A stretch of 64,000 bases of DNA from Periconia sp. R9002 (GCA_023627715.1 JAMAHW010000052.1:209903-273902), one strand, 5' to 3'. Positions 1 through 11,422 are shown, counted from the stretch's first letter. Notes: a model not told the origin generated them from the sequence alone. Translations and numbers: made by a program.

Positions 1-363
1 GCAGACGCCTCTTTCAAGTGCAACGGCAGAAACGTGCGGTTATTGGAGCAACACCTCGACCAGAAGTATATGCCCGAGGAAATTCAGAGAAAACGGAAGG
101 ATTTACGCAAACAAAACGAGTTACTCGATAAGAGCAAGAGGCATTCAATCCCACCACCTGCGACAGCTTTCGAGGATTTCTCGGACGAGGAGGAAGAACG
201 TCGCGCTGCTTTTGACGACCGCCACGATGACGTGAGACACCCACAACGCGCTTACTCTGGGCGAAGAGACAGAATTCGAGACGAGGAGATGGGCCTTCCT
301 CGTCATGAAAGCCGTAGGGAGCACAAGCCGAGACGGGATGATTCGAGGAGGACAAGGAGGTAA
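1..363 (+). CDS. 3' end of an unidentified charged protein (5' part outside the window)
   Basis: The frame is open from the first base and stops with TAA at 361-363, so this is a C-terminal fragment of about 120 residues; no ATG is needed inside the window. The visible part starts with a short Cys-containing stretch and a segment rich in Lys, Arg, Glu and Gln that could be helical (MPEEIQRKRKDLRKQ). An acidic patch (DFSDEEEERR) and an Arg/Asp/His-rich tail ending SRRTRR follow. Such mixed-charge low-complexity tails are common in nuclear and RNA-associated proteins, but I do not recognise a domain and assign no function. The next gene lies on the opposite strand with a convergent layout. Confidence 0.5.
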   Translation, partial: ADASFKCNGRNVRLLEQHLDQKYMPEEIQRKRKDLRKQNELLDKSKRHSIPPPATAFEDFSDEEEERRAAFDDRHDDVRHPQRAYSGRRDRIRDEEMGLPRHESRREHKPRRDDSRRTRR

Positions 364-826
364 ACCATCGCATTGCACTGTTCTGATATCGCTGTCACCA
401 TTGTCTTGTCCGGTCCGCGATTTTGTTTCTCGCTCAAGTTGGTAATATCCCTTTTCTCTTTTATCCCAGATCGTCTGTCCTTTTGGCGTAATCATAGTTG
501 GATTTCAGTCCTAGATATATCCTTTATTATCTTGTAATATCGTGACAGCCATAGAGCCTGTAGCTTGGTCTTCGTTTCGCTGTTTGACGCAATAGTCTTT
601 CCTCGTTGTACAGATCTAATTATCCTTCTGTTTGTTTTCATTTCCATACCGATTCCAAGGGAGCACGTAATTACCCCTCACCTTCTTGTGATCTGTGTAT
701 CGCAAGGAAAAGAAAATGTAAAAAAAGGTTTCGGTGTAAATATACATCAAATGAGCGCAACAATCAAAGTACGATTTTCCCCTCCATCCATGGGACAGAA
801 CTGCTCCCAACATGAGATCAATCAAA
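364..826. other. Intergenic, convergent 3' ends
   Basis: AT-rich sequence between the stop of the first fragment and the stop of the minus-strand membrane protein. It presumably holds both 3' UTRs. I see no conserved coding frame here. Confidence 0.5.
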
Positions 827-3000
827 TCACCCAGCGTGCGGAATAAACTCTGTCCACTCCACTGTTTTGTAAATGCTCTTATCCGCACTCCTCAATCCGG
901 CAAAACTCTCAGCCAGCAAATACATCCTCGCAAAGGGATACACGAGCAACGCCAAATTCCCAGTGCAAAAGAAAGTAGTGGCTAATAATAATGCGAATGC
1001 CTCTGACGACTTGGCGAGTACGATTAGTATAATACGCTGTAAATTGTGTTGTGGGCGAGAGGGACCTTCGGTAGGGGCAGCTTCGGGGGTGGGGAATCTA
1101 GGAAAAAGGAACAGGCAGGTAACTCCCAGCCAGATGCAAGTGGGAGCGGTAATCATGGCGATGGTGGAGCCGCGCCAGAGGTTGTATTCGATGTTAGTGG
1201 GAAAGTGCGAGGGGGTCCATGCGAGGACATGGAGGACGGCGTAGAGCGTGCTTATGACCGCATAGGTCTATTGATTCAGAGTTAGCTATCCATGACATTG
1301 TAGTAGCGATTGAGAGTATGGGTCAGTGGAGAGTGAGTTTTGTGTATGGCGGAGGAAGACTGACGTTCAGGCGGCGTAGCAGAAACCCGTTCTGGTGGAT
1401 TTGTTTTGTTTGCGTATCGAGACCTTCGACGACGAGGTCGCTGCGAGCCGGAACTGTGTAGCATTTTTCAAAATGTATGGTTCTTATGCGTGTTGGATCG
1501 GGAGAGAAGTTCTCATACTCGTCTATATCAGTTTCCCCCTCGATCCCTTGCACTTCCCCATCCTCCTCATTTTCTTCATCCTCCTCATTTTCTTCATCCG
1601 AAATAACATATCTGATAATAATGCATATATGTGCCTTTCGGTCTTTCAGGAATTGCAAAGCATGGTTCAGCATATACACATATGCTGCCATCTCCGGTGT
1701 CTCGGGGTTGGAGCGCTTTAGTTTCGCCTCCGGGAAGCTCCGGCGGGATTTGAAGTCGAAATATCTTAGAATTTTGTGGTAGTATTTAATTGTTGAAGAA
1801 AGGCGAAGCGCGTGGTTGTGCCAGGCCGAGACGTCAGAGATAGCAAAATCTGCAGAACTACATGAGCATCTGGTGTCCCTCGCGGAACGTCCTCCGTATT
1901 TTTCAGGAAGCTGGAAGGCGTCAATATGTGTTGGTGTTAAATGAAACACAGCATAGGCGTTCAATCCGTTTGCTTGTACTGTGTAATCGAAAACAACGTA
2001 CCCAACCAGCGTCTAGTGCAAACAGCGCACCAAGAGATTCTGCTTCCTTTCCATCTATAATTATTGGCGAACCAACATCATAGCCCTTCTTGAACCATAA
2101 AGCATAGATACCGAAAGCGCACAACACATGTACGAGCACGTGTATCTCCAATACAGTGACTGGTAGTTGTTTCGCGGCACGCGCAATACATTGAATAAAG
2201 AACCATCCAGCCTGGATACAGACGAGAGCTTTACCAATACCGTCAGCTTTTGACTTGTCGGATATCGTTGTTGTTGGTATGTCTGGGAGTAGATCGAGCT
2301 CGAGGAGAAGCAGAATCCCAGCCGGCGTTAACGTGCGTGGTGGATGCGACGGGATTGGAGAAGGGAGTGCAAAACCGCCAGATAACGCGAAGAAGGCTTG
2401 TTCTATTGTCCAAGGTTTTAGCGATTTGGATGTCGTGGTTAGGCCTGTAGAGATTGGGGCAAATCCGGGACTAAGTTGTTGTTGATCTTGCGTTTCGTCT
2501 CTGCAGTTGGCGCAATCGTTCTTGATATGGCAATCTTCTGGGTTAAGGTCGGTTCCATCGATCATATCGTTGACCCTCTTTCGTAATTGTCTGGCTGCCC
2601 ACCATTGCTCCCAAGCACACCAGAGAACTGCCTCAGGAACAAAGACCGCAATGAACATCCATAGCAATCGGTGGGACCGCCGACTCCACTCACTCCTAGC
2701 AAAATGAATATTCGGATGGTAAGCCGTCCAAGCACAGAGTGACAGGGTTGTTAAACATGATAGTAATAGATCGAACGTTCCTCGGGTTTGCGGGGCCTCT
2801 ATCCAGCCCACCTTCTCCACTGCCCCTGTATTGTTGGTTTGGAGCGGCAAACCTGTGCCCAAGACGGCAAACAGAATGATGAACAACATTTGAAGTTGAA
2901 AAAAAAACATTGTGTGGAAAGAGGCGCCCATTTGTGATACTATAAATTCTATAGCGACGTGCTGATCTCGATTCATCCCTTTGTAGTTGAAACAGAGCAT
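827..3000 (-). CDS. Fungal polytopic membrane protein of unknown function
   Basis: Proposed exons (read downwards) are 3000-2002, 1910-1365 and 1267-827. They join in phase 0 at both introns and give about 661 residues. Several hydrophobic segments are visible near the N-terminus (MLFIILFAVLGTGLPL), after the motif RGTFDLLLSCLTTLSLCAWT, and in the last exon, which ends LRSADKSIYKTVEWTEFIPHAG. The RGTFDLL motif, a WEQWW-like segment and a C-terminal 'ESF..LRS....Y.TV.WT.FIPH' signature characterise a large fungal membrane-protein family with no assigned role. An acidic run (DEENEEDEENEED) is encoded by a duplicated 18-nt unit near 1566-1601. The start is uncertain: ATG codons at 3000, 2976 and 2931 are in frame, and the last would place a signal-peptide-like segment near the N-terminus. 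Confidence 0.72.
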
Positions 3001-3245
3001 AGCCTCTCGCGCGCGGTAAGGGTGGGGTCGGTTGCAAACCACCCTTGTGAATGGGTCCAGATTGCATAGATGGTGCGAAACCTACATATGGTCGGCGCTT
3101 AATATTTGAGAACATGCATTGCATATCATTCCGACGCTGATGTGCCCTAATCAAAAGATGCGTCGTTGAGACTGGCACGTTGTGAGCGCTCACAAAGTGA
3201 TGGAGTTTTCAAGTTCAGTTCCGACTATGTTGCAGTTCCGCGTAT

Positions 3246-4482
3246 TCATATTGAAGGCTGAGGAATCGATCTGGTGCAGCCATAGCAGAGTTGTGAGCTG
3301 CCCTCTCTGGCAGCTGTCTTGACGCCATCTTGTTGGTCACCTCCCCACCCGTGTATCCCAAAACGGCCATCAGGCACCGGCATACTGCATAAGTCACAGC
3401 GAGGTGCAGAAGCAGGTGCAGGCACAGCCTCCAATTTGCCTGTTGTGCGAACAACGTTGGAAACGATGCTGGGAAAATTCATCTCGACCTCTTCGAAATA
3501 TTTGCTCATTAGGTCGTCGATGGTTGTGTTCTTTGAACTCATCGATGCCTGCCTGACAGTGGAAGGTTCACATACCAAGGTAGAGATTGGGTCCTTTACC
3601 AGGTCCACGTACGAAAAAAGTTCTTTCTTCAGTACATCTCGGAGGGGATAATGAAACGCAATACCATGGGGTGATTCGCCATCGGACACCTGCCAGGGCA
3701 AAGAAAACCCCCGTCCTTTGGCAGTCTCAGACAAGGTCTTCTCAGCCAATTTTGTTGTGGTGTCTCCCCAAAGGATGCTTTCGCAACCACTTGCTTTTGC
3801 ATGCTCCACAATCAGCCTCGTAGTGAGAGTAGATAAAACATCAGCGCGTGCAGTGGCTGAAGTGAGCGAATTCATAAGGCCAGCAAGCCTCTCAGGAGGC
3901 GAGGCAGTCTCATTTTGATTTACATGGGGGCAGAGACCGGTAAGTGCTGCGTCGCTCGACAATCGGAACACGTCGTGCAGGGGTAGAGATGAGTATTGGA
4001 AATCCGGATATGCCTCTTTTACTTTTGCCATATTATCTGATGAGATGAATGATTCGTTACCAGGGACTTCAATGTAGAGTACATGAAGCGCAAAACCGGT
4101 GCGTCCAGTCTTGCGTATCTGTGTCTTGAGCTGGCCATCCAGGATATGCAAGAGAGACACGGATGAGACACCAAAAGAGAGGGGCAGGAGCAGAGTACGC
4201 TGGTGATCCGGGCTGGCATTGCGGACACGAAAAGACTCTAATCTCTTAATGGTTTTGGTTTGAACATATTTGAAAAAGCACTCTCTGCGGGGATGTTAGC
4301 GAGAATTAGTCACGCAAGTTGAGTGAATCGAAAAGGAAAACGAATGGGTTGTGGCCAAAAAAAAGAAAACTATTCTGTACACACCGACACAGGGGATGAG
4401 ACCGGACGACAAGGACGGTGGAATTCTCCTTGCACCGGCGGCACGACTGCTCGAGAGGCAGATCGATATGTTTGCCTGGCAT
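3246..4482 (-). CDS. CTU2: Cytoplasmic tRNA 2-thiolation protein 2
   Basis: Two exons, 4482-4385 and 4284-3246, joined as CG|A, give 378 residues. CTU2/NCS2 partners CTU1/NCS6 in thiolating wobble U34 of cytosolic tRNA-Lys, -Glu and -Gln, with sulfur delivered by the URM1 pathway. The N-terminus carries the family Cys motifs (SCRRCKE, then LCRECF across the splice junction), followed by KYVQTKTIKRLE, the PP-loop-like region SFGVSSVSLLHIL, and C-terminal paired cysteines (CDLC, CYGC). The splice position is strongly supported because it recreates the conserved CR-x-CF segment. The ATG at 4482 begins MPGKHIDL. The gene is divergent from the PTM1-like gene across 305 bp. Length is normal for an ascomycete member. 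Confidence 0.93.
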
Positions 4483-4787
4483 CCTTGCGAGTGGTGAGGT
4501 GAGGGCACAGTAACGGACGGTGAAGTGCATGGTTTTCGGAGTACCGGTCTGATAAGGCAGCGTGCACCGCCACGGCTGAGCTAGGGACTTGGCGGAATGC
4601 AGCCACGTCTGTAACTTTGGGCCAACTGACGACACAAACTGCACCTTGGAAAAGGCATACATTCGACTTTTCTTTCTCATATACTGCCGCTCGTGTCGCT
4701 GAGCCGGCCTCTCGTACTGGTTCATCATCGCATTCATCTCCCGCGCGTTCCGCACACTGACGGCACGGCTCCTCGTCTCCAGGCAGC
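4483..4787. promoter_or_regulatory. Shared divergent promoter of CTU2 and the PTM1-like gene
   Basis: Only 305 bp separate the two start codons, which point away from each other, so both core promoters and 5' UTRs must lie here. I found no clear TATA box. Co-regulation is an inference from spacing alone. Confidence 0.5.
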
Positions 4788-6597
4788 ATGAAGGCGTGGC
4801 TGCGGACTACCGGGCTGCTTCTGCTGTCAACAATCACAGCAGTCGCGGCCATTGATGTCGCTCTGGTACGAATAGGAACCAATCCAAACCGACTATCCAA
4901 ACAAACTCGATTCTAATCTTGTCCCAGAAACCAGATGATACCCAAAAATGCGCGGGCATGTACAGCAAAAAATCCTGGGGAGGGAAGGTCGACCCCTTCA
5001 TCCTAGTCAAGTTCCTGAAAACCGATAAGAATAAAGACATCGAAGACCCAACTGTTGGCGTAGTAATTTGGGAATACAAAGACCAGAATCTGCTGGGAAA
5101 GCCATCCGATAAACCTTTGGAAGACGTGAGTCGCGTCCGAGAAAGAAACACTTGGCCAGGCTGACACCATCGCAGCGCAGATACATTTGCAACGACGACG
5201 CTATCAACGAGAAGCTCTGCAACGGCACGCACAAGGGTGAATGGATTCTTGCCGATGACGTCGACAAGCAATCCAAAAACTTTGTCAGAACCGCCGCCGT
5301 TCACCTCAACGATCCTCAGCCCATCAACTACCCCGTCGCATCCGGCGGAGACCAAAAGGTCGTACTCAAGACAGGGTACTATTGTGTTGCTACCGCTGCT
5401 ACATCTGAGGGGGTAGATTACGAAGCGATTGTGACCTTCCGTAATGCATACGGAGAGCTCCCAGCTGCTCAGATCGCGAAACTGCCCTTCTACGGCGGTA
5501 TCACCATTGCCTACTTTCTCGTTTGCATTTTCTGGGGATTTTTATATTTCCAACATCGACATGATATCCTCGCAGTTCAAAACTATATTACAGCTATTCT
5601 CGGCTTCCTAGTTCTGGAAATGCTGATGACATGGGGCTTCTATGACTATCAGAATCGTCATGGTAACAATGTTGGCGCGAAGGTGTTGATGATCGTCGTT
5701 GCTGTCCTCAACGCTTTCCGAAACTCCTTCTCCTTCTTTCTGCTACTCATTGTTTGCATGGGTTATGGCGTCGTCAAACCCACCCTTGGAAAGTACATGA
5801 CCATGGTTCGTTGGCTGGCGGTCGCCCATTTTGTTTTCGGCGTGGTTTATGCCGTTGCATCTCTAACCGTCCCCCCGGAGAATGCCGGCCCGTTGGTGCT
5901 CTTGATCATCCTTCCTCTCTCCGCTACTCTTACTGCCTTCTACATATGGACACTAAATTCGTTGAACCTGACCATGAAGGATCTCGTGGAGCGCAAACAG
6001 CACGTCAAAGCCGGCATGTATAAGAAACTATGGTGGTGCATCCTGACCAGCATCATCGTAATTTTCGGGTTCTTTTTCCTCAACAGCTTCACCTTTGCTG
6101 GTGCTTCAAGCCCCGACTTTGCGCCTACCCACTGGCAGACGCGTTGGTTCGTTTTGGATGGGTGGTTGAACTTGGTATACTTTGCGGACGTCTGTTTCGT
6201 CGCTTACATGTGGAGGCCAACAGCAAATAACCGAAGGTTTGCCATGAGTGATGAGGTAAGTGTGAAAACCACATGTTGAATACGCTCACAACTGACCGAG
6301 CAATAGATTGCCCAAGACGATGAAGGCTTTGAGATTGCTTCGCTTCGTGACTCTCTAGACGAGGAAGAGGGTCAAGGTGGTTATGATCCCGCTCCCTCGC
6401 AACAGCACGGTTCTCACTCAGCGAACCGTGATGCTTCGCCTTTGCCAGCGCCCAGACCACAAAAACCCGTAGTTCCCCCTCGGGAGAGCTTGGACGGTGA
6501 CACCATCTTTGCAGTTGGCGAAGATGATAAGTGGAGTGAGGATGAAGACGAAGACGAAGATGAAAGGAAACGCTTGACGTCGAAGCGAAATGATTAG
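4788..6597 (+). CDS. PTM1-like Golgi/endosomal seven-transmembrane protein (GPR107/GOST family)
   Basis: Exons 4788-4865, 4928-5125, 5176-6255 and 6307-6597 join in frame to 548 residues. The order is an N-terminal signal peptide (LLLLSTITAVAA), a lumenal Cys-containing domain of about 180 residues (KCAGMY...RYICNDD), seven hydrophobic segments starting at LPFYGGITIAYF, and an acidic cytosolic tail (DEDEDEDERKR). The middle motifs RNSFSFFLLLIVCMGYG and VVKPTLG are typical of the lung-seven-transmembrane family, to which yeast Ptm1 and human GPR107/108 belong; these act in Golgi-endosome trafficking. Here the role is inferred from family membership. The first intron sits directly after the signal-peptide exon. 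Confidence 0.9.
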
Positions 6598-7043
6598 TAT
6601 GGTACAATTAGAATTCGGAACGGATAGTTTGACGAGATGATCAAGCTGCTGTGAGGGCCAGCAGTGGCGTTCGGTCTTTGGTAGTCTGTATTTTACTAGT
6701 CATCATATGGTATGTATCCGTATTTGTTGAGTCGGCATCTATTGGCGTTGGAAGATGAAATTTCTGGTTTGGATGGACAAATTCTTATATCCTGTGTTGG
6801 CTGAGATCCCTCCTCACTTCCATTTCTTGATGACTGAGATAATTGATGGCTCTCCCTATCGTTTTATAAGAATCTGATCTCTGATAACTGTTGAACGAGA
6901 TGTTGAGTAAATATATATACGATTTGTTTAACGTTGTTCGAAGCACCGATAACTAATCGCCGATAAACCCGAAGGAGCTCTGACATTTTCTTTCCATCCC
7001 TCATGTCCTCGGCACGCGAACTCGTCTCACCAACAACAAAACA
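6598..7043. other. Intergenic between the PTM1-like gene and IBA57
   Basis: Contains the 3' region of the upstream gene and the promoter of the next. A TATA-like run (aatatatatac) lies at 6909-6920, about 125 bp before the ATG. Nothing else is recognisable. Confidence 0.4.
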
Positions 7044-8342
7044 ATGACCTCTATTTCGAGAATGGGCCTGCCGAGGCAAAGCAATTATATTTGCAAGTCA
7101 TGCCTTGGCCGCCTACGACATCCGCATGTACCACGCTCCGCCGTCGCCCCCTCGCGAGGGATAACGTCGTCATCGAGCCAACTACCCTTGCCGCAGAATC
7201 GCCCATCATGTTTCACAAACGGACGCCAATGGAGGCTAGAAGCGCATACTCAGTCTCGGATATCCAGAAGGCTTTCTACACAAGCAAGCAACTCGAATGC
7301 GTCTGTCGAACCAGCGAAAGAAGGGCTCGCGCCACTGCCCTCACGCCGCCTCGTATCCCTCTGTGGGCCGGATGCTGCAAAGTTTTTGCAGGGCCTCATA
7401 ACGAACAACGTCGATAAGAACCGTGAATCCCCTTTCTACGCTGCGTTTTTGGATGCGCGTGGTAGGGTTTTGTGGGATGTGTTTGTGTGGGTATACCCGG
7501 ACTTGACCGCGAAAGAGGGCGATTGGGCATGCAATATCGAGGTAGATGGAGGAGAGTTAGAGGCTTTGCTTAAGCATCTAAAGCGGCACAAGCTCAGAAG
7601 TAAAATCAGCATCAAGATTATAGAAGAGGCTGAGATGGGTGTATGGGCAGGCTGGGGGCTATCCTCCGCCGAAAGTATAAAGGACGAGCGCGTTGTCGCG
7701 TCTATTGTTGACCCTCGCGGTGATTCATTCGGCATGCGGTATCTTTTCAAAGGCAACCAGGCCCCAGAAAGTCTGCCTGTGCCTGTTGTTCAGACGGACC
7801 AATATCATCTGCGCCGCTATCATTTCGGCATTCCTGAGGGACCTTCGGAGATTCCACGCGAGGCCGCACTGCCCATGGAATATAACATCGATCTCTCTCA
7901 GGGCATCGATTTCAAGAAGGGCTGCTACGTGGGCCAGGAGTTAACTATTCGTACAAAACATACGGGCGTGGTTCGCAAACGTGCGCTACCGCTTGTGTTA
8001 AAACCTCTTACCAGCTCTGAGGGCCATGACACAACAACTTCCATTCATAACCTACCAGAGCCAGGTACCGACATAAAGCAACTGGATGAGAACATGAGTT
8101 TGAAAAAGGGCCGCGCAGCAGGAAAGTTTATTGCTGGGATGGGAAATAGAGGACTGGGCTTGGCTAGGCTTGAGATGATGACCAGCATGCGAGTTAGTGC
8201 TGAGGGTGGCAGCTGGAAGCCAGACACAAAATTCGGTGTACCCGTTGGGAATGATGAAGTTGTGGAAGTGGAAGCTCTTGCGCCAGTCGAGTTCCGAAAG
8301 AGGGTTTGGGATCTGTGGGACAAGAACCGGACGAGGGTATGA
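7044..8342 (+). CDS. IBA57: Mitochondrial iron-sulfur cluster assembly factor IBA57/CAF17
   Basis: Single exon, 432 residues. The first 80 or so residues are rich in Arg and Ser and poor in acids, as expected for a mitochondrial presequence. The folate-binding YgfZ/GcvT-like fold follows: RLVSLCGPDAAKFLQGLITNN near residue 102, and the family signature KGCYVGQE near residues 292-299, then TIRTKHTGVVRKR. IBA57 works with ISA1 and ISA2 to make [4Fe-4S] clusters for aconitase, lipoate synthase and similar enzymes in the matrix. The ATG at 7044 (acaATGacc) is the first in frame. No intron is needed. Confidence 0.93.
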   Translation: MTSISRMGLPRQSNYICKSCLGRLRHPHVPRSAVAPSRGITSSSSQLPLPQNRPSCFTNGRQWRLEAHTQSRISRRLSTQASNSNASVEPAKEGLAPLPSRRLVSLCGPDAAKFLQGLITNNVDKNRESPFYAAFLDARGRVLWDVFVWVYPDLTAKEGDWACNIEVDGGELEALLKHLKRHKLRSKISIKIIEEAEMGVWAGWGLSSAESIKDERVVASIVDPRGDSFGMRYLFKGNQAPESLPVPVVQTDQYHLRRYHFGIPEGPSEIPREAALPMEYNIDLSQGIDFKKGCYVGQELTIRTKHTGVVRKRALPLVLKPLTSSEGHDTTTSIHNLPEPGTDIKQLDENMSLKKGRAAGKFIAGMGNRGLGLARLEMMTSMRVSAEGGSWKPDTKFGVPVGNDEVVEVEALAPVEFRKRVWDLWDKNRTRV

Positions 8343-8726
8343 GTTAGACCTCATCTCCATGTCGCTGGTACAAAATCTGTGGAAGAACCCAGTGGGGAGG
8401 TAGGTTGCAGTGCATTCAAATGTTGTCAGTGCCCGAATACACTGTGTCACGTTGTGTGATAACAAACGACTCTGTACTCATCTAACACGCCTCGTGTTGG
8501 TGTCCCTGAAAATAAATGTCCGGTCAGCCATTGGGGTGCTGGAATGGCTGTGAATTGTGGCGCAGTGCACGTGACGTCATTTCCCTGACTTCAAAAGGGG
8601 ACCCTTCCGCATCATCTTTGTATTTAAAGGAAACTCGATAATATATACCGTTCACTTCGGATTGACTGTAACCGCAACGCATCCTCTTCCCCATAGTGCC
8701 GAACCACATCGTGCGGAAATTTCGCA
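8343..8726 (+). promoter_or_regulatory. Promoter region of the 2OG dioxygenase gene
   Basis: The region holds an overlapping palindromic pair, CACGTG (8568-8573) and TGACGTCA (8572-8579), about 150 bp before the ATG. It also has an inverted CCAAT box (ATTGG) near 8530 and a TATA-like tatttaaa at 8621-8628. CACGTG is bound by bHLH factors and TGACGTCA by bZIP factors of the ATF/CREB group; binding here is inferred. Confidence 0.55.
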
Positions 8727-10154
8727 ATGGCTGTAATAGTCACTCCCGAGCACCAACGCTCATCAAGACCGCTTTCTATATCCGCAATAATAGACAAACT
8801 TAGACTTCGACGGCGCCCATCTTCCAAAACACAACTCAAAAAGACATCTGCACCTCAAACGGGACTCACATCCAACCAACGTCCACCTCTCAATCCTTCC
8901 TCACTTCCCCTAGTCCTTAGAGAACATCAACACACTCTTCCCCACCTAGGTTGGACAACAATAACGTTTCCCCATCCACCCTCGCAAATCGATCCCCTTC
9001 AAAATGAGTCCGAAATTCCTCCTGTTGATTTACACCCCCTCCAGCGCGCATCCGCAGATCTCTTCGCCGCCGCGCAGATCTTCTTTGACCAGCCAGACGA
9101 AGCAAAGAGAGCGTGGAAGCACAAACTCGGAACCGAGGAGGGATGGAGTAAAGTCGAGGGCGAGAAAGAATTTATTACGCTGAGGACGCTTGAGTACACG
9201 CCTGATATTTTGAAAGAGGCCGCGGAGAGGTATTGGAGGCTGATGGCTGGGAATGAGGGAGGAGAGGGGTATTTGAGAAATGTGATGGAGAGAATTGAGA
9301 GCAGTTTAGGGCTTTCTGTTTCTTCGCAGGCTGGACAGGAGAACCAGATAGAGGAACAATACCACACACCGAAGCCAAACCCTCTCCTCCAATTCCTCCC
9401 TCCAAGCCCGTCAATACCACAAACCGACGCCGAGAAAACAGCATCCATGATCCGCATTTTCCGCTATACGCTCTCGTCGTCTCCTTCCTCAACCACACTT
9501 ACTCCTTCCCAATCGCGATCGCAACTTCAAACCCAGGGACCCCTCTCCATTGTAGCAGAACCCCATGCTGACCTCGGCCTCCTCTCCGTTGTAACCGGTG
9601 ACGTCCCCGGTCTTGAAGTCTGGAACGGCCAATGCTTCGTCGACATAGAACGCCATTACGTCCACAGTGGTGTGAGCGCGGCAACGATGCTGGTGGGGCG
9701 GCAATTGGAAATGTTTAGCAATGGACGGTTCGCAGCGGGTGGGCACCGTGTTGTTTCATACCCTCCTTCGTCTCCCATTCGTACGTCGGACTCGCAACAT
9801 CATCAGCAACATGATCAACAGGAAAAGAAAAAGGAAAACAGAGAGGCAAAAGACGCCATACAACTCGCACCAGATAGCAATCCTAACAGCAAGGAGAACG
9901 ACACCACAGAAGCATCTCCGAAATACAGACACTCAATCGTCTTTGTACTGCGCGCACACGAGCCTGTCCCCCTCGATTCACGTGACCTCGAGTCGTCGAT
10001 AACCGGGAAGTGGGCAGATCAGAGCTTTCGGGGTAATGTCACGGCTGGGGAGGTGTATGAGCGGATCAGAAACGCGCATTATAATATCAATATTGGGAAG
10101 GAAGAGAGGGAGAGACAGAAACGGGGGCTTGAAGAGAGAAAGAAGAAGGAGTAG
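8727..10154 (+). CDS. 2-oxoglutarate/Fe(II)-dependent dioxygenase (isopenicillin N synthase-like fold)
   Basis: Single exon, 475 residues. The C-terminal half carries the iron ligands: His and Asp in EPHADLGLLSVV, the distal His in AAGGHRVVSYPP, and Arg near HSIVFVLRAHEP for 2-oxoglutarate. WNGQCFVD between them matches the jelly-roll strand order of the family. The N-terminal half (DLFAAAQIFFDQPDEAKRAW) resembles the DIOX_N region. Two low-complexity inserts interrupt the fold, one of Ser/Thr/Pro before the HxD motif and one of Gln/Lys/Asn/Glu between the distal His and the Arg. The substrate cannot be read from sequence. It is convergent with the AA9 gene, 275 bp apart. Confidence 0.85.
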   Translation: MAVIVTPEHQRSSRPLSISAIIDKLRLRRRPSSKTQLKKTSAPQTGLTSNQRPPLNPSSLPLVLREHQHTLPHLGWTTITFPHPPSQIDPLQNESEIPPVDLHPLQRASADLFAAAQIFFDQPDEAKRAWKHKLGTEEGWSKVEGEKEFITLRTLEYTPDILKEAAERYWRLMAGNEGGEGYLRNVMERIESSLGLSVSSQAGQENQIEEQYHTPKPNPLLQFLPPSPSIPQTDAEKTASMIRIFRYTLSSSPSSTTLTPSQSRSQLQTQGPLSIVAEPHADLGLLSVVTGDVPGLEVWNGQCFVDIERHYVHSGVSAATMLVGRQLEMFSNGRFAAGGHRVVSYPPSSPIRTSDSQHHQQHDQQEKKKENREAKDAIQLAPDSNPNSKENDTTEASPKYRHSIVFVLRAHEPVPLDSRDLESSITGKWADQSFRGNVTAGEVYERIRNAHYNINIGKEERERQKRGLEERKKKE

Positions 10155-10429
10155 GTGTATGCATAGGGGAGGTTCAAGTCGATCATTGCGAATTTCTCTT
10201 TATAAGATGTTTTCAAGTAGCATGCGTTTTTGTTAATCTCGGTATTTTGAAATCTCATCGTTTGTCGTTTATGATAGATTCCAGCAAGAGCAACTTTGTT
10301 ATTTTTGACAAATGCTTATGTACTCGAAAACATTTTCTTTACTCCATATGTACCTGTCTTCTACACTGATGAACCCACCATCCCCATCTCTTCGAACTCT
10401 ACCCCAGCCTCCTCTTACCCAAACCCCAC

Positions 10430-11422
10430 CTAATTCTCACCAGTCCACACAGGCGGACCAGGCGGCTTGTAGTTCTCTAAGCCGCTGTTGTAATCCACGC
10501 CCTCCTCAAAGTTGATTCCGGGGTCCAGGACGTTGTATGCTTCGGGGATCTTGACGGTTGGACCGGGTTTGCCTGCCAATACTGTCAGATAAATTCGGAG
10601 ACGGAAGCAAAGGGAGAGATAGAAGAGATGAGATGAGTTGGACATACCTCCACCGTTCCCAATGATATTGACGTGCGCGCAATTGACGTACCACTGGCTA
10701 TGTCCGGGCCAGTCCTTGATGGGGAACGGGAGTTCCAGACGAAGGAGATCTACTCCATCCCAGATTATCAGTCACAAATGGCCACCTCAAAAAGTGAAGA
10801 ATCATGGAAAATGTGAATCAAACTCACAAGTCCCCGGCGGCGTCCTCTCCGGCACCCCAAAAAAGAACTCCGTCGCCCCAGCCGTACTCCACGTCGTACT
10901 CCCATTCGGCCCCTGATACCCAATCTTAAACCACTCCCCATCCCCCACATCCGTCCCCAAATCCTCACTCTTACTCAACCACAACTGCGCCGGTCCCGGA
11001 TGAAAAACCCCGTTGTTAAACTGCGGATCATTATACACTTTAATACCGAACCCGATCTCGGATCCCGCGAGCACGTCGGCGGTCTCGGTCGTGGCGGCCC
11101 ATTTGTGCGCTTCGCGTCCGCAACGTATGTCGGTCATGTAGGTGGTGTCGAAGGCGCCGTAGATGGGGGCTTCTTTGCCGTTGTACCCGTTGATGGGGTC
11201 GGAGTAGGTGCTGTCGGGGTTGGGCGCGACGTCGCGGACGTATTTGAATTCGGGAGTTGAGGTGCCGTTGATGATTAGGTGGGGGAAGTAGTCTTTTTGG
11301 GGGGTTGGTGGTTAGTTGGGTTGGTTTTGGGGATGATGGGAGGAGGGGAGGGAGTGTTTACAGTGCGCGGAGGTGAGGTGGAGGGTTGCGCTGAGCGCGA
11401 TGAAGGTGCGTGAGGCCTTCAT
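10430..11422 (-). CDS. AA9 lytic polysaccharide monooxygenase (secreted, no CBM1)
   Basis: Four exons, 11422-11362, 11292-10828, 10749-10648 and 10572-10430, give 256 residues in one frame. AA9 enzymes are secreted copper monooxygenases that cleave cellulose and related glucans. The signal peptide (MKASRTFIALSATLHLTSA) is followed directly by the histidine that becomes residue 1 of the mature enzyme (HYYFPHLIING), which forms the copper brace with the His in VFHPGPAQLWLS. The axial Tyr is in HSQWYVNCAHV. Paired cysteines fit the family (DIRCGREA and VNCAH). The enzyme ends shortly after the domain with a Pro-rich tail and has no cellulose-binding module. Intron 1 falls one base after the His1 codon. 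Confidence 0.93.
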
